Positions 55,129-62,929 of a DNA stretch of 63,018 nucleotides are shown here, piece by piece. The position numbers and the translations under genes are program-made. A model generated the notes under the pieces. That model was not told the origin of the DNA. It was given only the letters and a program-made list of their open reading frames with translations, and ran no database searches. The DNA lies in assembly GCA_905233925.1 (NCBI GenBank), contig CAJOFV010000002.1, forward strand, positions 1 through 63,018, given 5' to 3'. The stretch is from Paludibacteraceae bacterium (lineage in GTDB: Bacteria > Bacteroidota > Bacteroidia > Bacteroidales > Paludibacteraceae). The number at the start of each line of letters is the position of its first letter. The stretch's first letter is position 1.

Positions 55129-55165
55129 AAAAATCGCAACTAAATTTGCATAGTTGCGATTTTTG
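55129..55165. terminator. Perfect 14-bp hairpin, orphan terminator
   Basis: AAAAATCGCAACTA (55129-55142), an 8-nt loop, TAGTTGCGATTTTT (55151-55164). It is terminator-like on both strands but no gene ends here, so it hints at an unannotated transcript or insulates the C10 promoter. Confidence 0.7.
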
Positions 55166-55205
55166 TTGTCCAATTATCTCTTACCCCACTTTTACCGAAT
55201 CCTAT

Positions 55206-55303
55206 ACGAAGGATAAACGAACGATAAACGAATCATAAACAACGCATATGCATAAGAGTACCGCAAGAGAACCGTAAGAGAAGCATAAGACAAACATAAC
55301 TGC
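55206..55303. repeat. Nine-unit drifting 11-bp array
   Basis: Units begin at 55206 and every 11 bp to 55294. The content changes from ACGAAGGATAA through ACGAATCATAA to CCGCAAGAGAA and GCATAAGACAA without losing phase. Confidence 0.88.
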
Positions 55304-55415
55304 TTTTTTGTTGTACCTCTTTGCCGCAAAGCAACAAGATATCATTCTCCACTACTACAGCGTAGCACAACAAAGAGCAGAAAAGTGCAGTATTTTCGGA
55401 AAAAGTACATTTTTT

Positions 55416-55447
55416 TTTGCACAATCCAAATAAAAGCAGTAATTTTG
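55416..55447 (+). promoter_or_regulatory. Promoter of the structured RNA
   Basis: TTTG (55416-55419), a 20-bp spacer and TAATTTTG (55440-55447). The expected transcript start is about 55452. No start codon of a convincing gene follows for 400 bp. Confidence 0.82.
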
Positions 55448-55451
55448 CAGC

Positions 55452-55808
55452 CGATTCCGACGCCGGACTGTTTGCCAGGGTATGCAAATGACATTGCAAC
55501 GCCTTTGCATACAGCCAATCGGGCGGGGGGTCAAGAACCTGTGAGGCGGCATAGTGATGCACAAACGCCAAATAGGTTGTACATAGATGGCGTTTATTAC
55601 GCTTTGTATTGACACACGAAAACTTAGCAACTTTTTATTGGTCAGAACATGCAAAGTAATAATGAATGCCTATGGGTATGATTAGTACCCATGTTGTTGT
55701 TTCTTGACAGCATGGTAGTCATATCGGCGTAGGTTTCATTGTTGTTTATTATTCTGACGGTTTGCTAAGGCCTCGTGTGTGATGAGCAATAACGAGGCTT
55801 ATGCTTTT
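55452..55808 (+). ncRNA. Candidate structured RNA (or long attenuated leader), about 355 nt
   Basis: The segment between a consensus promoter and a hairpin with T6 has no credible reading frame but several good helices: CCGATT 55451-55456 with AATCGG 55517-55522 closing a domain; inside it a perfect 9-bp stem GTATGCAAA 55480-55488 / TTTGCATAC 55504-55512; AAACGCCA 55563-55570 / TGGCGTTT 55588-55595 (8 bp); ATGGGTA 55672-55678 / TACCCAT 55686-55692. AACCT 55536-55540 could pair with AGGTT 55574-55578 in the second hairpin's loop, a possible pseudoknot. It does not show the signatures I know for tmRNA, RNase P, SRP or 6S RNA. Since the next gene starts 54 bp behind the terminator, it could be a free small RNA or a regulatory leader. 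Confidence 0.6.
55766..55808 (+). terminator. Terminator/attenuator of the structured RNA
   Basis: TAAGGCCTCGT (55766-55776) pairs with ACGAGGCTTA (55792-55801) with one bulged G, followed by TGC and a run of six T. Confidence 0.8.
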
Positions 55809-55861
55809 TTATGCGCCTATGCGTGTGCGCGCGAACATTTAAAAAATAACAATATAGAACA

Positions 55862-56359
55862 ATGAAAAAGATTACACTTTTTGTAGTATTCGGTTTAATA
55901 ATCGGTACATCAAATGCTATTGCCCAGAGGAACAATTCTTCTGAAATGCAAAAGGAAATACAACTCCTCCGTCAGAAAATAGAACAATTAGAGCAACGTG
56001 TTCAGGAGTTGGAGCAGAATATGCCACAACAAGAACCGAAAATTCCTGTCATCCCTTGTATGGAAGCTGCATTTGATACAGAAACAGAATACAATGAGTT
56101 AGGCATGGGAGAGGGACCTAGCCAGCAAATTGCTTACCATATGGCGGTGCAAGAAGCAAAGAAAAATTTTTTTGCTCGAATAGATGCCCTTGCCCGTATA
56201 TTATTAAATACAACCAATACCATCACGGAGTCTCAAAAAGCTGATATTGTTGATAGTATGTGCAATATACGCTGCCGCAAGATATCAATAGAACCAACGG
56301 GAATGAATAAAGCATATGTTGCTGTTAGCATTAATAAGCCGAGTTACATAAGAAAATAG
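55862..56359 (+). CDS. Secreted coiled-coil protein, LPP20-like
   Basis: The 165-residue protein has a signal peptide (about 1-22), a coiled coil (EIQLLRQKIEQLEQRVQELE, about 32-55) and a small C-terminal domain that parallels the LPP20-like part of the next product (IPCMEAAFDTETEYNELGMG versus IPCIEESYDKHGEYMAGLGI). Function unknown. It is the first gene behind the structured RNA, and from here to 62.7 kb the third codon positions are visibly richer in A/T than in the rest of the window. Confidence 0.75.
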   Translation: MKKITLFVVFGLIIGTSNAIAQRNNSSEMQKEIQLLRQKIEQLEQRVQELEQNMPQQEPKIPVIPCMEAAFDTETEYNELGMGEGPSQQIAYHMAVQEAKKNFFARIDALARILLNTTNTITESQKADIVDSMCNIRCRKISIEPTGMNKAYVAVSINKPSYIRK

Positions 56360-56434
56360 AATCACTTAAATAATAAACAACGGAAGAAGCCGAAAATCCG
56401 ATAAAGAGTAGGCAAAACGAAACAACAAACAACA

Positions 56435-57238
56435 ATGAAAAAATCAGTATTAGTGGTACTTTCATTAGTACTTTGCATGTCATGTGCAGCCAAGAAGCCG
56501 GTTAAACAAGCAGAACCGAAAGTGGATCCCCAACAAGCGTATTTGGATAGCTTGAAGCGGGTGAAAGAAATTCGTCAAGTGGAAATGGAATTGCAAGCTC
56601 AAGAAGAAGATTTCAAGATGGAACGCGAAGCTAAAAAAGCCGAAAAACAATCTGAAATGGAGATTGCAAAACTGAAAGCTCAGAACGCACGTAATGCGAC
56701 AGCTATGCGTCTGGAGCAAAAATTGCACATCCCTTGCATTGAAGAGTCTTATGACAAACACGGCGAATACATGGCCGGACTTGGTATTGCAGAAAATCAG
56801 ATTGACCGTAAAGACGGTATTATGGCAGCAAACCGCATAGCTATTGAAGATGTCGCCACCCGCTATATTGGTACTATTTCAAACGCTGTAAGCAACTATG
56901 CAAAAGATGTAAATACTCGTCAGCGCCAACAAGTTAAAGAATCTGAACTGGAAGGAGAAGCTACAGCCATTGGTAAAAAAGCAATTGATAAATATGCCGA
57001 GGCAGTATGCCGTGAGTTCGGTCAGGCTCTGGATGGAACTTATACAGCGTATGTCGCAGTACATGTTCCAATTGGCAAAGTACTGAACGACTTACAAAAT
57101 CAAATGCAAGTTATCCAAGTAGATGCAGACCGTGCACGCTTCCGTCAATTCGTTGAAGAGGAGTTGAATAAACAGGCATTTGAAAAAGAGCAAGAGCAAA
57201 AGCAACTGGATGAACTTCGCCAACAAAATGGGCTTTAA
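56435..57238 (+). CDS. LPP20-like lipoprotein with coiled coil
   Basis: A 267-residue lipoprotein (lipobox MSC, Cys17) with a charged coiled coil (about 40-95), an LPP20-like domain (GEYMAGLGIAENQIDRKDGI to YTAYVAVHVPIGKVL; about 110-220) and a second charged helix (FVEEELNKQAFEKEQEQKQL). LPP20-type domains occur in outer-membrane lipoproteins of unclear function. The stop is directly followed by the ATG of the next gene (57240). Confidence 0.78.
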   Translation: MKKSVLVVLSLVLCMSCAAKKPVKQAEPKVDPQQAYLDSLKRVKEIRQVEMELQAQEEDFKMEREAKKAEKQSEMEIAKLKAQNARNATAMRLEQKLHIPCIEESYDKHGEYMAGLGIAENQIDRKDGIMAANRIAIEDVATRYIGTISNAVSNYAKDVNTRQRQQVKESELEGEATAIGKKAIDKYAEAVCREFGQALDGTYTAYVAVHVPIGKVLNDLQNQMQVIQVDADRARFRQFVEEELNKQAFEKEQEQKQLDELRQQNGL

Positions 57239-57239
57239 T

Positions 57240-57668
57240 ATGAACCTGAAAATAACGTTATTTACCATAGTGGCTTCCCTAATGCCCGCTTTCACGTGGG
57301 CATTGGGGATGCCAGAATGGATTAAGCACATGCCAAAAGCAGGAAATGACACCTACTACTATCGTGTTACAAAAGCCGAAGGCAAAGATTACGAACAGGC
57401 TTATACCAAAGCGTTTTCTATGGCTATTCTTGAAAGTCAATGGAAGCTTGGGGTAAAAGTTTCAAAAACGGAGGACGTACAAACGGTTGAACAAACATTG
57501 CAAAATGAACTTAATCTGAAAAGCAGTAATATGGTTCTCCCGATGAACAAAGTCTGCGAATATGAACAAGCGAGTCAATACGGCGGAATTATTTTGTATT
57601 GTCTATGGCAAGTGGCTATGTATGGTAACGTGAAAGCCGAATTTGAAGATTATTTAGACTGCGAATAA
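57240..57668 (+). CDS. Small secreted protein, paralogue of the next gene's N-terminus
   Basis: The 142-residue product has a signal peptide (about 1-20) and a domain that matches the N-terminal part of the next protein: NDTYYYRVTKAEGKDYEQAY against NGTYLYVVEHGEGFTKREAL, and PMNKVCEYEQ against PINKVCEFPV, both closing with a Cys. ATG 57240 sits 1 nt behind the previous stop, so a longer frame opening at 57180 is not used. The next gene starts 3 bp downstream. Function unknown; the domain looks related to the LPP20 group. Confidence 0.78.
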   Translation: MNLKITLFTIVASLMPAFTWALGMPEWIKHMPKAGNDTYYYRVTKAEGKDYEQAYTKAFSMAILESQWKLGVKVSKTEDVQTVEQTLQNELNLKSSNMVLPMNKVCEYEQASQYGGIILYCLWQVAMYGNVKAEFEDYLDCE

Positions 57669-57671
57669 ATT

Positions 57672-58604
57672 ATGAAAAAACTACTACTATTATTGCTGTG
57701 TATTGGTATGGCATTGGCTGCATCGGCGCAGATGACGCGCCGACCGCGGTTCCGTCCGGACTGGGTATTCCAGGCGCCACGCCCGACTAACGGCACATAT
57801 CTTTATGTGGTAGAGCATGGAGAGGGATTCACAAAGCGTGAAGCATTGAATCAGGCTCTTGGTCGTGTGTTTCAAAGTACCGCCAACCGTATAGGAACAG
57901 CGATTTCCACAGATGAAGTGAACCGTGCCGTACAAAGCGGAACAGATTATGAAGTGATCGCACGCAACATGAAAGTGCCTATCAACAAAGTCTGTGAATT
58001 CCCCGTGCAGGATTCTGTTACAAACATGTGGACAATGTATATACTTTGCCAAGTTGCCAAAGCTGGCAATATTGTCCCTGAATTTGAAGCTACAGATGAG
58101 TGTACCAAACATGATATGTATAATAAATTAGTGGAGACTTGGGAGCAACAACAAAAAAACAAAGAGGAAGAACAAAAGCGTCTTTTGCGAAAAGTTAATG
58201 GCAAAGCAATGGCAGCTTCAATGTTTGTTCCCGGTCTTGGGCAGATGCTAAAAGGGAAATGGGGAGCTGGTGCAGGAATCTTAACTAGTGAAGTCTTGTT
58301 GCTTGGAGGAGGAACAGCATGTTATTTTCTCGGACAGGCTCAAATAAGTACAATGAATGCCCGAGGTACAACCTATGATGCATATACCGCAGCAAAAAAT
58401 ATGAAAAGTGCAACGGATATAGCTATGTACTCTTGTTTTGGTGCTGCCGGTGCAATTTATATCTTTAATTTGTGCCATGCATATCTCTGTCAGCCGACAG
58501 ATAAAGGTTTTAAGCGTTTATCGTATTATCCGGCTATTATTCCTACAAATGAATATATAAATCCCACCTATGCCTATGGCGTGGGGGTACAATACAAATT
58601 TTAA
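57672..58604 (+). CDS. DUF5683-like envelope protein
   Basis: The 310-residue protein combines a signal peptide (1-19), a domain paralogous to the preceding gene (DWVFQAPRPTNGTYLYVVEH to CQVAKAGNIVPEFEATDEC), a charged helix (EQQQKNKEEEQKRLLRK) and a C-terminal part with a Gly-rich membrane-like hairpin (KAMAASMFVPGLGQMLKGKW, ILTSEVLLLGGGTACYFLG) as in DUF5683 proteins, ending GVGVQYKF. Probably inner- or outer-membrane associated. Its stop overlaps the next ATG (TAATG). Confidence 0.8.
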   Translation: MKKLLLLLLCIGMALAASAQMTRRPRFRPDWVFQAPRPTNGTYLYVVEHGEGFTKREALNQALGRVFQSTANRIGTAISTDEVNRAVQSGTDYEVIARNMKVPINKVCEFPVQDSVTNMWTMYILCQVAKAGNIVPEFEATDECTKHDMYNKLVETWEQQQKNKEEEQKRLLRKVNGKAMAASMFVPGLGQMLKGKWGAGAGILTSEVLLLGGGTACYFLGQAQISTMNARGTTYDAYTAAKNMKSATDIAMYSCFGAAGAIYIFNLCHAYLCQPTDKGFKRLSYYPAIIPTNEYINPTYAYGVGVQYKF

Positions 58605-60565
58605 TGGGCATGAAATGTAAAGTATCTTTATGGGGCATCATTACAACCACCATACTTGGCTTTTCTATTCTTTTTAGTGGCTGTAATAAAGATGAAGTCA
58701 ACGCCGAAGTCAAGTATTATGGGAAAGTGGTACGTGTCAATTCTGGACTTCCTTTCCCTAACCTGGAAGTAAAAGTGACAGATGGCAATAATACACATTG
58801 TCAGACTTTCACGGATACGGAAGGAAAGTTCTCGCTTCTTGTCAAAGTTAACGAGATAAATGGTAATTACTATGTCCTTGTTGGAGATATCTCTTGTGTA
58901 CAGAAGCGGATTGAATTTCCTGGTTTCGGACAGGCAGAGATAGACCTCGGAACTATTGAAATTGAAGGACCTGCATTGCCTGTCGTTAAGACGAAACCGA
59001 TAAGTAATGTTTCTGATAATAAAGCCACGTCCGGAGGAGAAGTCGTATCGGACGGACGCTCTCCCGTAACCGCTCGGGGCGTTTGTTGGTCAAAATCGGA
59101 ATATCCGACAACGGAAAACGGGCATTCCACTAATGGTTCCGGTTTAGGAGAATTTACTAGCCAATTGGTAGAATTGGAGGCTGGAGCAACATATTATGTT
59201 CGTGCGTATGCTACTAATAGTGTAGGAACAGGTTATGGAGAGCAATTAACCCTTTCTACCTCAACGGGTTTGCCTCGAGTAATTACTGATTCTGTGTTTG
59301 AGATAACTTCGACTACTGCCAAGTGTGCAGGAAATGTTGAAGCGAATTTTGGTTATGCTATTACAGCCAGAGGAGTATGTTGGAGTGATGCCACTGCAAC
59401 CCCGACTCCTAATAATGGACATACAGAAGAAGTCGCAGCTACTGGAAAATTTACCAGTTTGATGATTGGTTTGGAACATAGCCATACCTACTATGTACGT
59501 GCATATGCTGTAAGTGAAAAGGGTATAGGATACGGTGAAACTATTAAATTCACAACCACAGATGGCAAACCTGTAGTGGAAACCGGTGCAGTTTCAAACA
59601 TTACAGCAACAACAGCGACAATAAGTGCGACCGTAATTTCACAAGGAGATTCGCCGCTAACAGCGTGTGGAGTATGTTGGAGCAATGCGACATCATCTCC
59701 ATCACTATCAGATGATCATACTGACGAGGTGGCAAGAGTAGGTGAATTTACTAGTAAAATGATAAATTTGACAGGAATGTCAACGTATTATGTCCGTGCG
59801 TATGCCTCCAATCAAAACGGAACAGTTTATGGAAATACCGTAAGTTTCTTTACAGCTGCTACTGCAGATGGACTACCTATTGTATCAACATTAGATCCGG
59901 GAGAAAACATAACAAGCACCTCCATTTCTACTGGTGGTAATGTAACTAATGATGGCGGTTTCCCTGTTACCGAATGTGGCGTTGTATATAGTACTTTGCC
60001 ATATCCAACTCTTAATAATGCGGAAAAAGTGGTTGGAGGAAGTGGCGTTGGTTACTATTCTGCCACCATTACGGGAGTTTCACCATCGGAAAAGACGTAT
60101 TATATTCGCGCTTATGCCACTAATGTTAATGGTACATCTTATGGTGATCAAGTTATAGTCACACCTGAAAAATCGGAATACTTGAGTTTGAAGACAATGT
60201 CTTATGGAGGCTATACTTATCGAATTAAGTTTATGGGCGAATTATCATGGTATGATGGCAATAATGCTTGCCAGAACATGGTGGTCGGTGGATACTCTGA
60301 TTGGTTTATGCCGGATAAGGCTGAAGTACAAGCTATAATTGCGGCATATGGTTTATGGAATAAAACAGTTACCACCACTGATAATTCGTCACTCCGAATG
60401 AATGGATGTACAAATATATGGACAGGGCAAGATTCCGGAAATTACGCATACTACTATTACATAAAGGATACCGGAGGATCTAGTTACAAATGGATGTGGG
60501 CATTAGGGAGTGATACCAGTAGCAAATCTAATGTTAAAGGAGTATTTGCAGTACGAAAGTATTAG
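58604..60565 (+). CDS. Surface lipoprotein with FN3-like repeats and FISUMP-like end
   Basis: A 653-residue lipoprotein (lipobox FSGC, about Cys27) with a carboxypeptidase-regulatory-like domain (YYGKVVRVNSGLPFPNLEVKV), four FN3-like repeats of about 95 residues marked by TARGVCWS...TYYVRAYATNSVGTGYG, and a C-terminal Lcl/FISUMP-like domain (GGYSDWFMPDKAEVQAII, WTGQDS, GVFAVRKY). The layout suits a surface adhesin or binding protein. ATG 58604 overlaps the previous stop; ATG 58610 is an alternative. It is coupled to the upstream DUF5683-like gene. Confidence 0.82.
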   Translation: MGMKCKVSLWGIITTTILGFSILFSGCNKDEVNAEVKYYGKVVRVNSGLPFPNLEVKVTDGNNTHCQTFTDTEGKFSLLVKVNEINGNYYVLVGDISCVQKRIEFPGFGQAEIDLGTIEIEGPALPVVKTKPISNVSDNKATSGGEVVSDGRSPVTARGVCWSKSEYPTTENGHSTNGSGLGEFTSQLVELEAGATYYVRAYATNSVGTGYGEQLTLSTSTGLPRVITDSVFEITSTTAKCAGNVEANFGYAITARGVCWSDATATPTPNNGHTEEVAATGKFTSLMIGLEHSHTYYVRAYAVSEKGIGYGETIKFTTTDGKPVVETGAVSNITATTATISATVISQGDSPLTACGVCWSNATSSPSLSDDHTDEVARVGEFTSKMINLTGMSTYYVRAYASNQNGTVYGNTVSFFTAATADGLPIVSTLDPGENITSTSISTGGNVTNDGGFPVTECGVVYSTLPYPTLNNAEKVVGGSGVGYYSATITGVSPSEKTYYIRAYATNVNGTSYGDQVIVTPEKSEYLSLKTMSYGGYTYRIKFMGELSWYDGNNACQNMVVGGYSDWFMPDKAEVQAIIAAYGLWNKTVTTTDNSSLRMNGCTNIWTGQDSGNYAYYYYIKDTGGSSYKWMWALGSDTSSKSNVKGVFAVRKY

Positions 60566-60608
60566 TAAAAAACAAATTATAATTAACAATTTTCAGATTA
60601 TTTAACTT

Positions 60609-62303
60609 ATGAACAAAAAAATTCTTTTTGCGCTGGCATTGCTGATGTTTGGCGCAACAGCATGGGCAGATGACGTGCTCAATCGTGTCCATCCGAATGA
60701 AGCCTCTTACAAAATTGAGGGTAATTTTAATTATCGCGTTGAAAACGGTCAAGTTTTGTATGAACTGACAGATGTTGTACCAACTGGGTTGCAAATCCAG
60801 CAACGCAGTGTATACAAAGGTACACAACCCGAGGGGAAAGAGGTTATGTTTACCTTTGACCAAATTGTTGTACCAGACGGATTCCCTGGATTCGACAATA
60901 TCTCTTATTGGTATTATGATCCGGATATCAAAGATTGGCAACCTGATGTGGAAATCCGCAAAGGTGAACGCACTAACGAATTACGCAAGGATATTACAAT
61001 GGTTCTTATCATTGACTGCTCAAATTCCTTGAAGAGTGATTTTACTATGGTTAAAAATGCGACTGCTCGTTTTTTGAAACAAATGTATGATGCGGCGCCC
61101 AACGGAAATGTACATATAGGAATTATCGGTTTCTCCAGTATGCCCGATACACAAATTTTACCTATACAGCCTCTTAATGGAGGAACTTACAATAGTATGC
61201 AAAACTTTGTGCGCAACTTGACCACTAGCAATGGTACTGCACTTTTCTATTCTTGGGATAAGGCCGTAGAAGCAACAGTACGTTATATCCAAAACGGGAA
61301 TATGCGCAACTATGAGAAATCTCACTTTATCACATTTACGGATGGTATTGACCAAACATCACAAGATGTAAACCGTCGCCCAACCCCCATAGTAACCGCA
61401 GATGACTATTATAATTATATCATTAATGCTGCCAAAAACAAGATTAGCAATTATGAAAGTGATGTCGTATTTGTAAAGGGTATAGATATTACGAATGACC
61501 AACAGCAAGCTAAATTTGAAAACAAATTGAGACAACTTGCAGTTCCGAATGACAATATGCACTATGAACGCTTGGAAAGTATTAGCCGTTTGGAATATAA
61601 ATTCAGCCAGATTGCGAACCGTTTGACGGATTCTTGGAAAGTGCTTAATTGTTATGTGGCTCCTGCTCGTCATGGCCGCGTTTGTTGGACTTTTGGTAAG
61701 AAAGAATACAAACCTGCTCCAGCTCCCAAACCGGCGCCCGTTGTTAAAAACGGTCGTAACATATTTGTCGGCCTAAGTTTCACATTTGGACTCCCTATCG
61801 GAATGCCTCATACTGAGTCCTATCGCTACACATATTCTACCTACGATCCATATTATGATGACTATAACTATGAAACTTCGTATAGTTATACAACATATAC
61901 GGCGCTAGGTCTATATTTGAAGTTTGGTGTTGATTTTGCGTATCCTGTATCGGACAAGTTCGGTATTGGTGCATATACTGTAATCGGTGGCGGTCCGGAT
62001 ATGAGAATTGGCGGTGGCGGTGCGAATTTTGCAGGCGGAATGGATTTCAAGGTTGGTTTATTAATGCTGGCTGGTGATGTAAATGATCGTCCGTTCATTA
62101 TCGGTATCGCTCCATGTACTGGTTTTGCGTTTGATTATTTTGGTGGTTATTTGCCGCTTGAGATTCGATTTGGTAGAGTCACCAAAAAACATTTGTATGT
62201 AACGGGTAATATTACATTTGGTATGCCTTTGGATGGCGAATTTGTGATTGAACCGGCATTGAGCATTGGTTATCACTTCGGTGACAAACTGAAGACAAGA
62301 TAA
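60609..62303 (+). CDS. vWA-domain protein with barrel-like C-terminus
   Basis: The 564-residue protein has a signal peptide (1-20), a beta-rich N-terminal part, a von Willebrand A domain (about 130-345) with the metal site DCSNS (Asp136), GTALFYSWDKAV and FTDGIDQ (Asp245), a Pro-rich linker (KPAPAPKPAPVV) and a C-terminal region of alternating aromatic/Gly strands (FVGLSFTFGLPIG, GIGAYTVIGGGPDM) ending in SIGYHFGDKLKTR, like an outer-membrane barrel. A periplasmic or surface vWA domain joined to a membrane part suggests a protein-binding scaffold. It is followed by a terminator. Confidence 0.82.
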   Translation: MNKKILFALALLMFGATAWADDVLNRVHPNEASYKIEGNFNYRVENGQVLYELTDVVPTGLQIQQRSVYKGTQPEGKEVMFTFDQIVVPDGFPGFDNISYWYYDPDIKDWQPDVEIRKGERTNELRKDITMVLIIDCSNSLKSDFTMVKNATARFLKQMYDAAPNGNVHIGIIGFSSMPDTQILPIQPLNGGTYNSMQNFVRNLTTSNGTALFYSWDKAVEATVRYIQNGNMRNYEKSHFITFTDGIDQTSQDVNRRPTPIVTADDYYNYIINAAKNKISNYESDVVFVKGIDITNDQQQAKFENKLRQLAVPNDNMHYERLESISRLEYKFSQIANRLTDSWKVLNCYVAPARHGRVCWTFGKKEYKPAPAPKPAPVVKNGRNIFVGLSFTFGLPIGMPHTESYRYTYSTYDPYYDDYNYETSYSYTTYTALGLYLKFGVDFAYPVSDKFGIGAYTVIGGGPDMRIGGGGANFAGGMDFKVGLLMLAGDVNDRPFIIGIAPCTGFAFDYFGGYLPLEIRFGRVTKKHLYVTGNITFGMPLDGEFVIEPALSIGYHFGDKLKTR

Positions 62304-62334
62304 TTATATAATATCAAAATTTTCAGGCAAAAGG

Positions 62335-62373
62335 AGAGTGTGCCATAAGTTTTTGGTACACTCTTTCCTTTTT
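62335..62373 (+). terminator. Terminator behind the vWA gene
   Basis: GAGTGTGCC (62336-62344) pairs with GGTACACTC (62355-62363) with one wobble, followed by TTTCCTTTTT. It lies inside the nominal start of the next reading frame. Confidence 0.7.
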
Positions 62374-62673
62374 GCATTGGATGGCTGTATTTTGAGTTCC
62401 AATGGGGACACTTCATGGTCTTTGTCTGGGCGTTCATGCAAAAGTCTGCCTGCTCCAGATAATAATTTTAGTCAAGAAGGAACGGTTATTGTCGCTATCA
62501 TAGTTGATAACAAAGGCAAAGTTATTAGTGCCAAAGCAGCGGAAGGTACCACGATTTCGGATAATGCTACAGTACAGTTGGCTATAAAAGCGGCTTATAA
62601 AGCGGAGTTCTCCTATACTAATCAACCCGACAAACAAACAGGAACAATTACTTATATCTTTAAGTTTAAGTAA
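62338..62673 (+). pseudogene. TonB C-terminal domain fragment
   Basis: From SWSLSGRSCKSLPAPDNNF to ITYIFKFK this frame is about 80% identical to the last 85 residues of the TonB-like protein at 36598-37416, while the DNA differs at many third positions. The anchor, helix and linker parts are missing. The only start in frame before the domain is GTG 62338 (or TTG later), and GTG lies inside the terminator hairpin of the previous gene. ALDGC could be read as a poor lipobox. A relic is the simplest view, but the protein-level conservation suggests it may be or recently was translated. Confidence 0.7.
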
Positions 62674-62738
62674 TCATCTTGTGGCTTCCAATCGGGATAC
62701 TGCCGAGATGCAGCAAGCATAAAAAAACAAAAAGCCAA

Positions 62739-62790
62739 GAGAAAACAAGGAGAAGTCTTGGAGAAGTCCCGGTGAAGTCCCATAATGGTC
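62739..62790. repeat. 11-bp array (GAGAAGTCCCG)
   Basis: GAGAAAAC, GAGAAGTC, GAGAAGTC, GTGAAGTC and TAATGGTC begin at 62739, 62750, 62761, 62772 and 62783, exact 11-bp period, ending at the next terminator. Confidence 0.82.
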
Positions 62791-62798
62791 CTTGCTTT

Positions 62799-62828
62799 AT
62801 CCGCATGCTATGCAGGCGGATTTTTTTC
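62799..62828 (+). terminator. Terminator behind the TonB fragment
   Basis: ATCCGC (62799-62804) pairs with GCGGAT (62816-62821), with a small inner GCAT/ATGC helix, followed by a run of T. Confidence 0.85.
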
Positions 62829-62929
62829 GCCGCTGACCGTGCTGCTTACAAAGGGACTGAACAAAAATGGAGCACTATTATTCCATATGTTAAGCATCTC
62901 TTAAGGTAGTTCCTTGTGAATTCCGAAAA

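Noticed and set aside
55385-55612. 75-codon frame over the structured RNA
   Set aside because: It starts upstream of the promoter and crosses its -33 and -7 boxes; the codons cover the conserved-looking helices.
55452-55808. tmRNA, RNase P, SRP or 6S RNA
   Set aside because: The invariant sequence elements I know for these RNAs are not present; only an unnamed candidate is reported.
62679-62909. 76-codon frame behind the TonB fragment
   Set aside because: It runs through the 11-bp array and a terminator hairpin and has no recognisable features.
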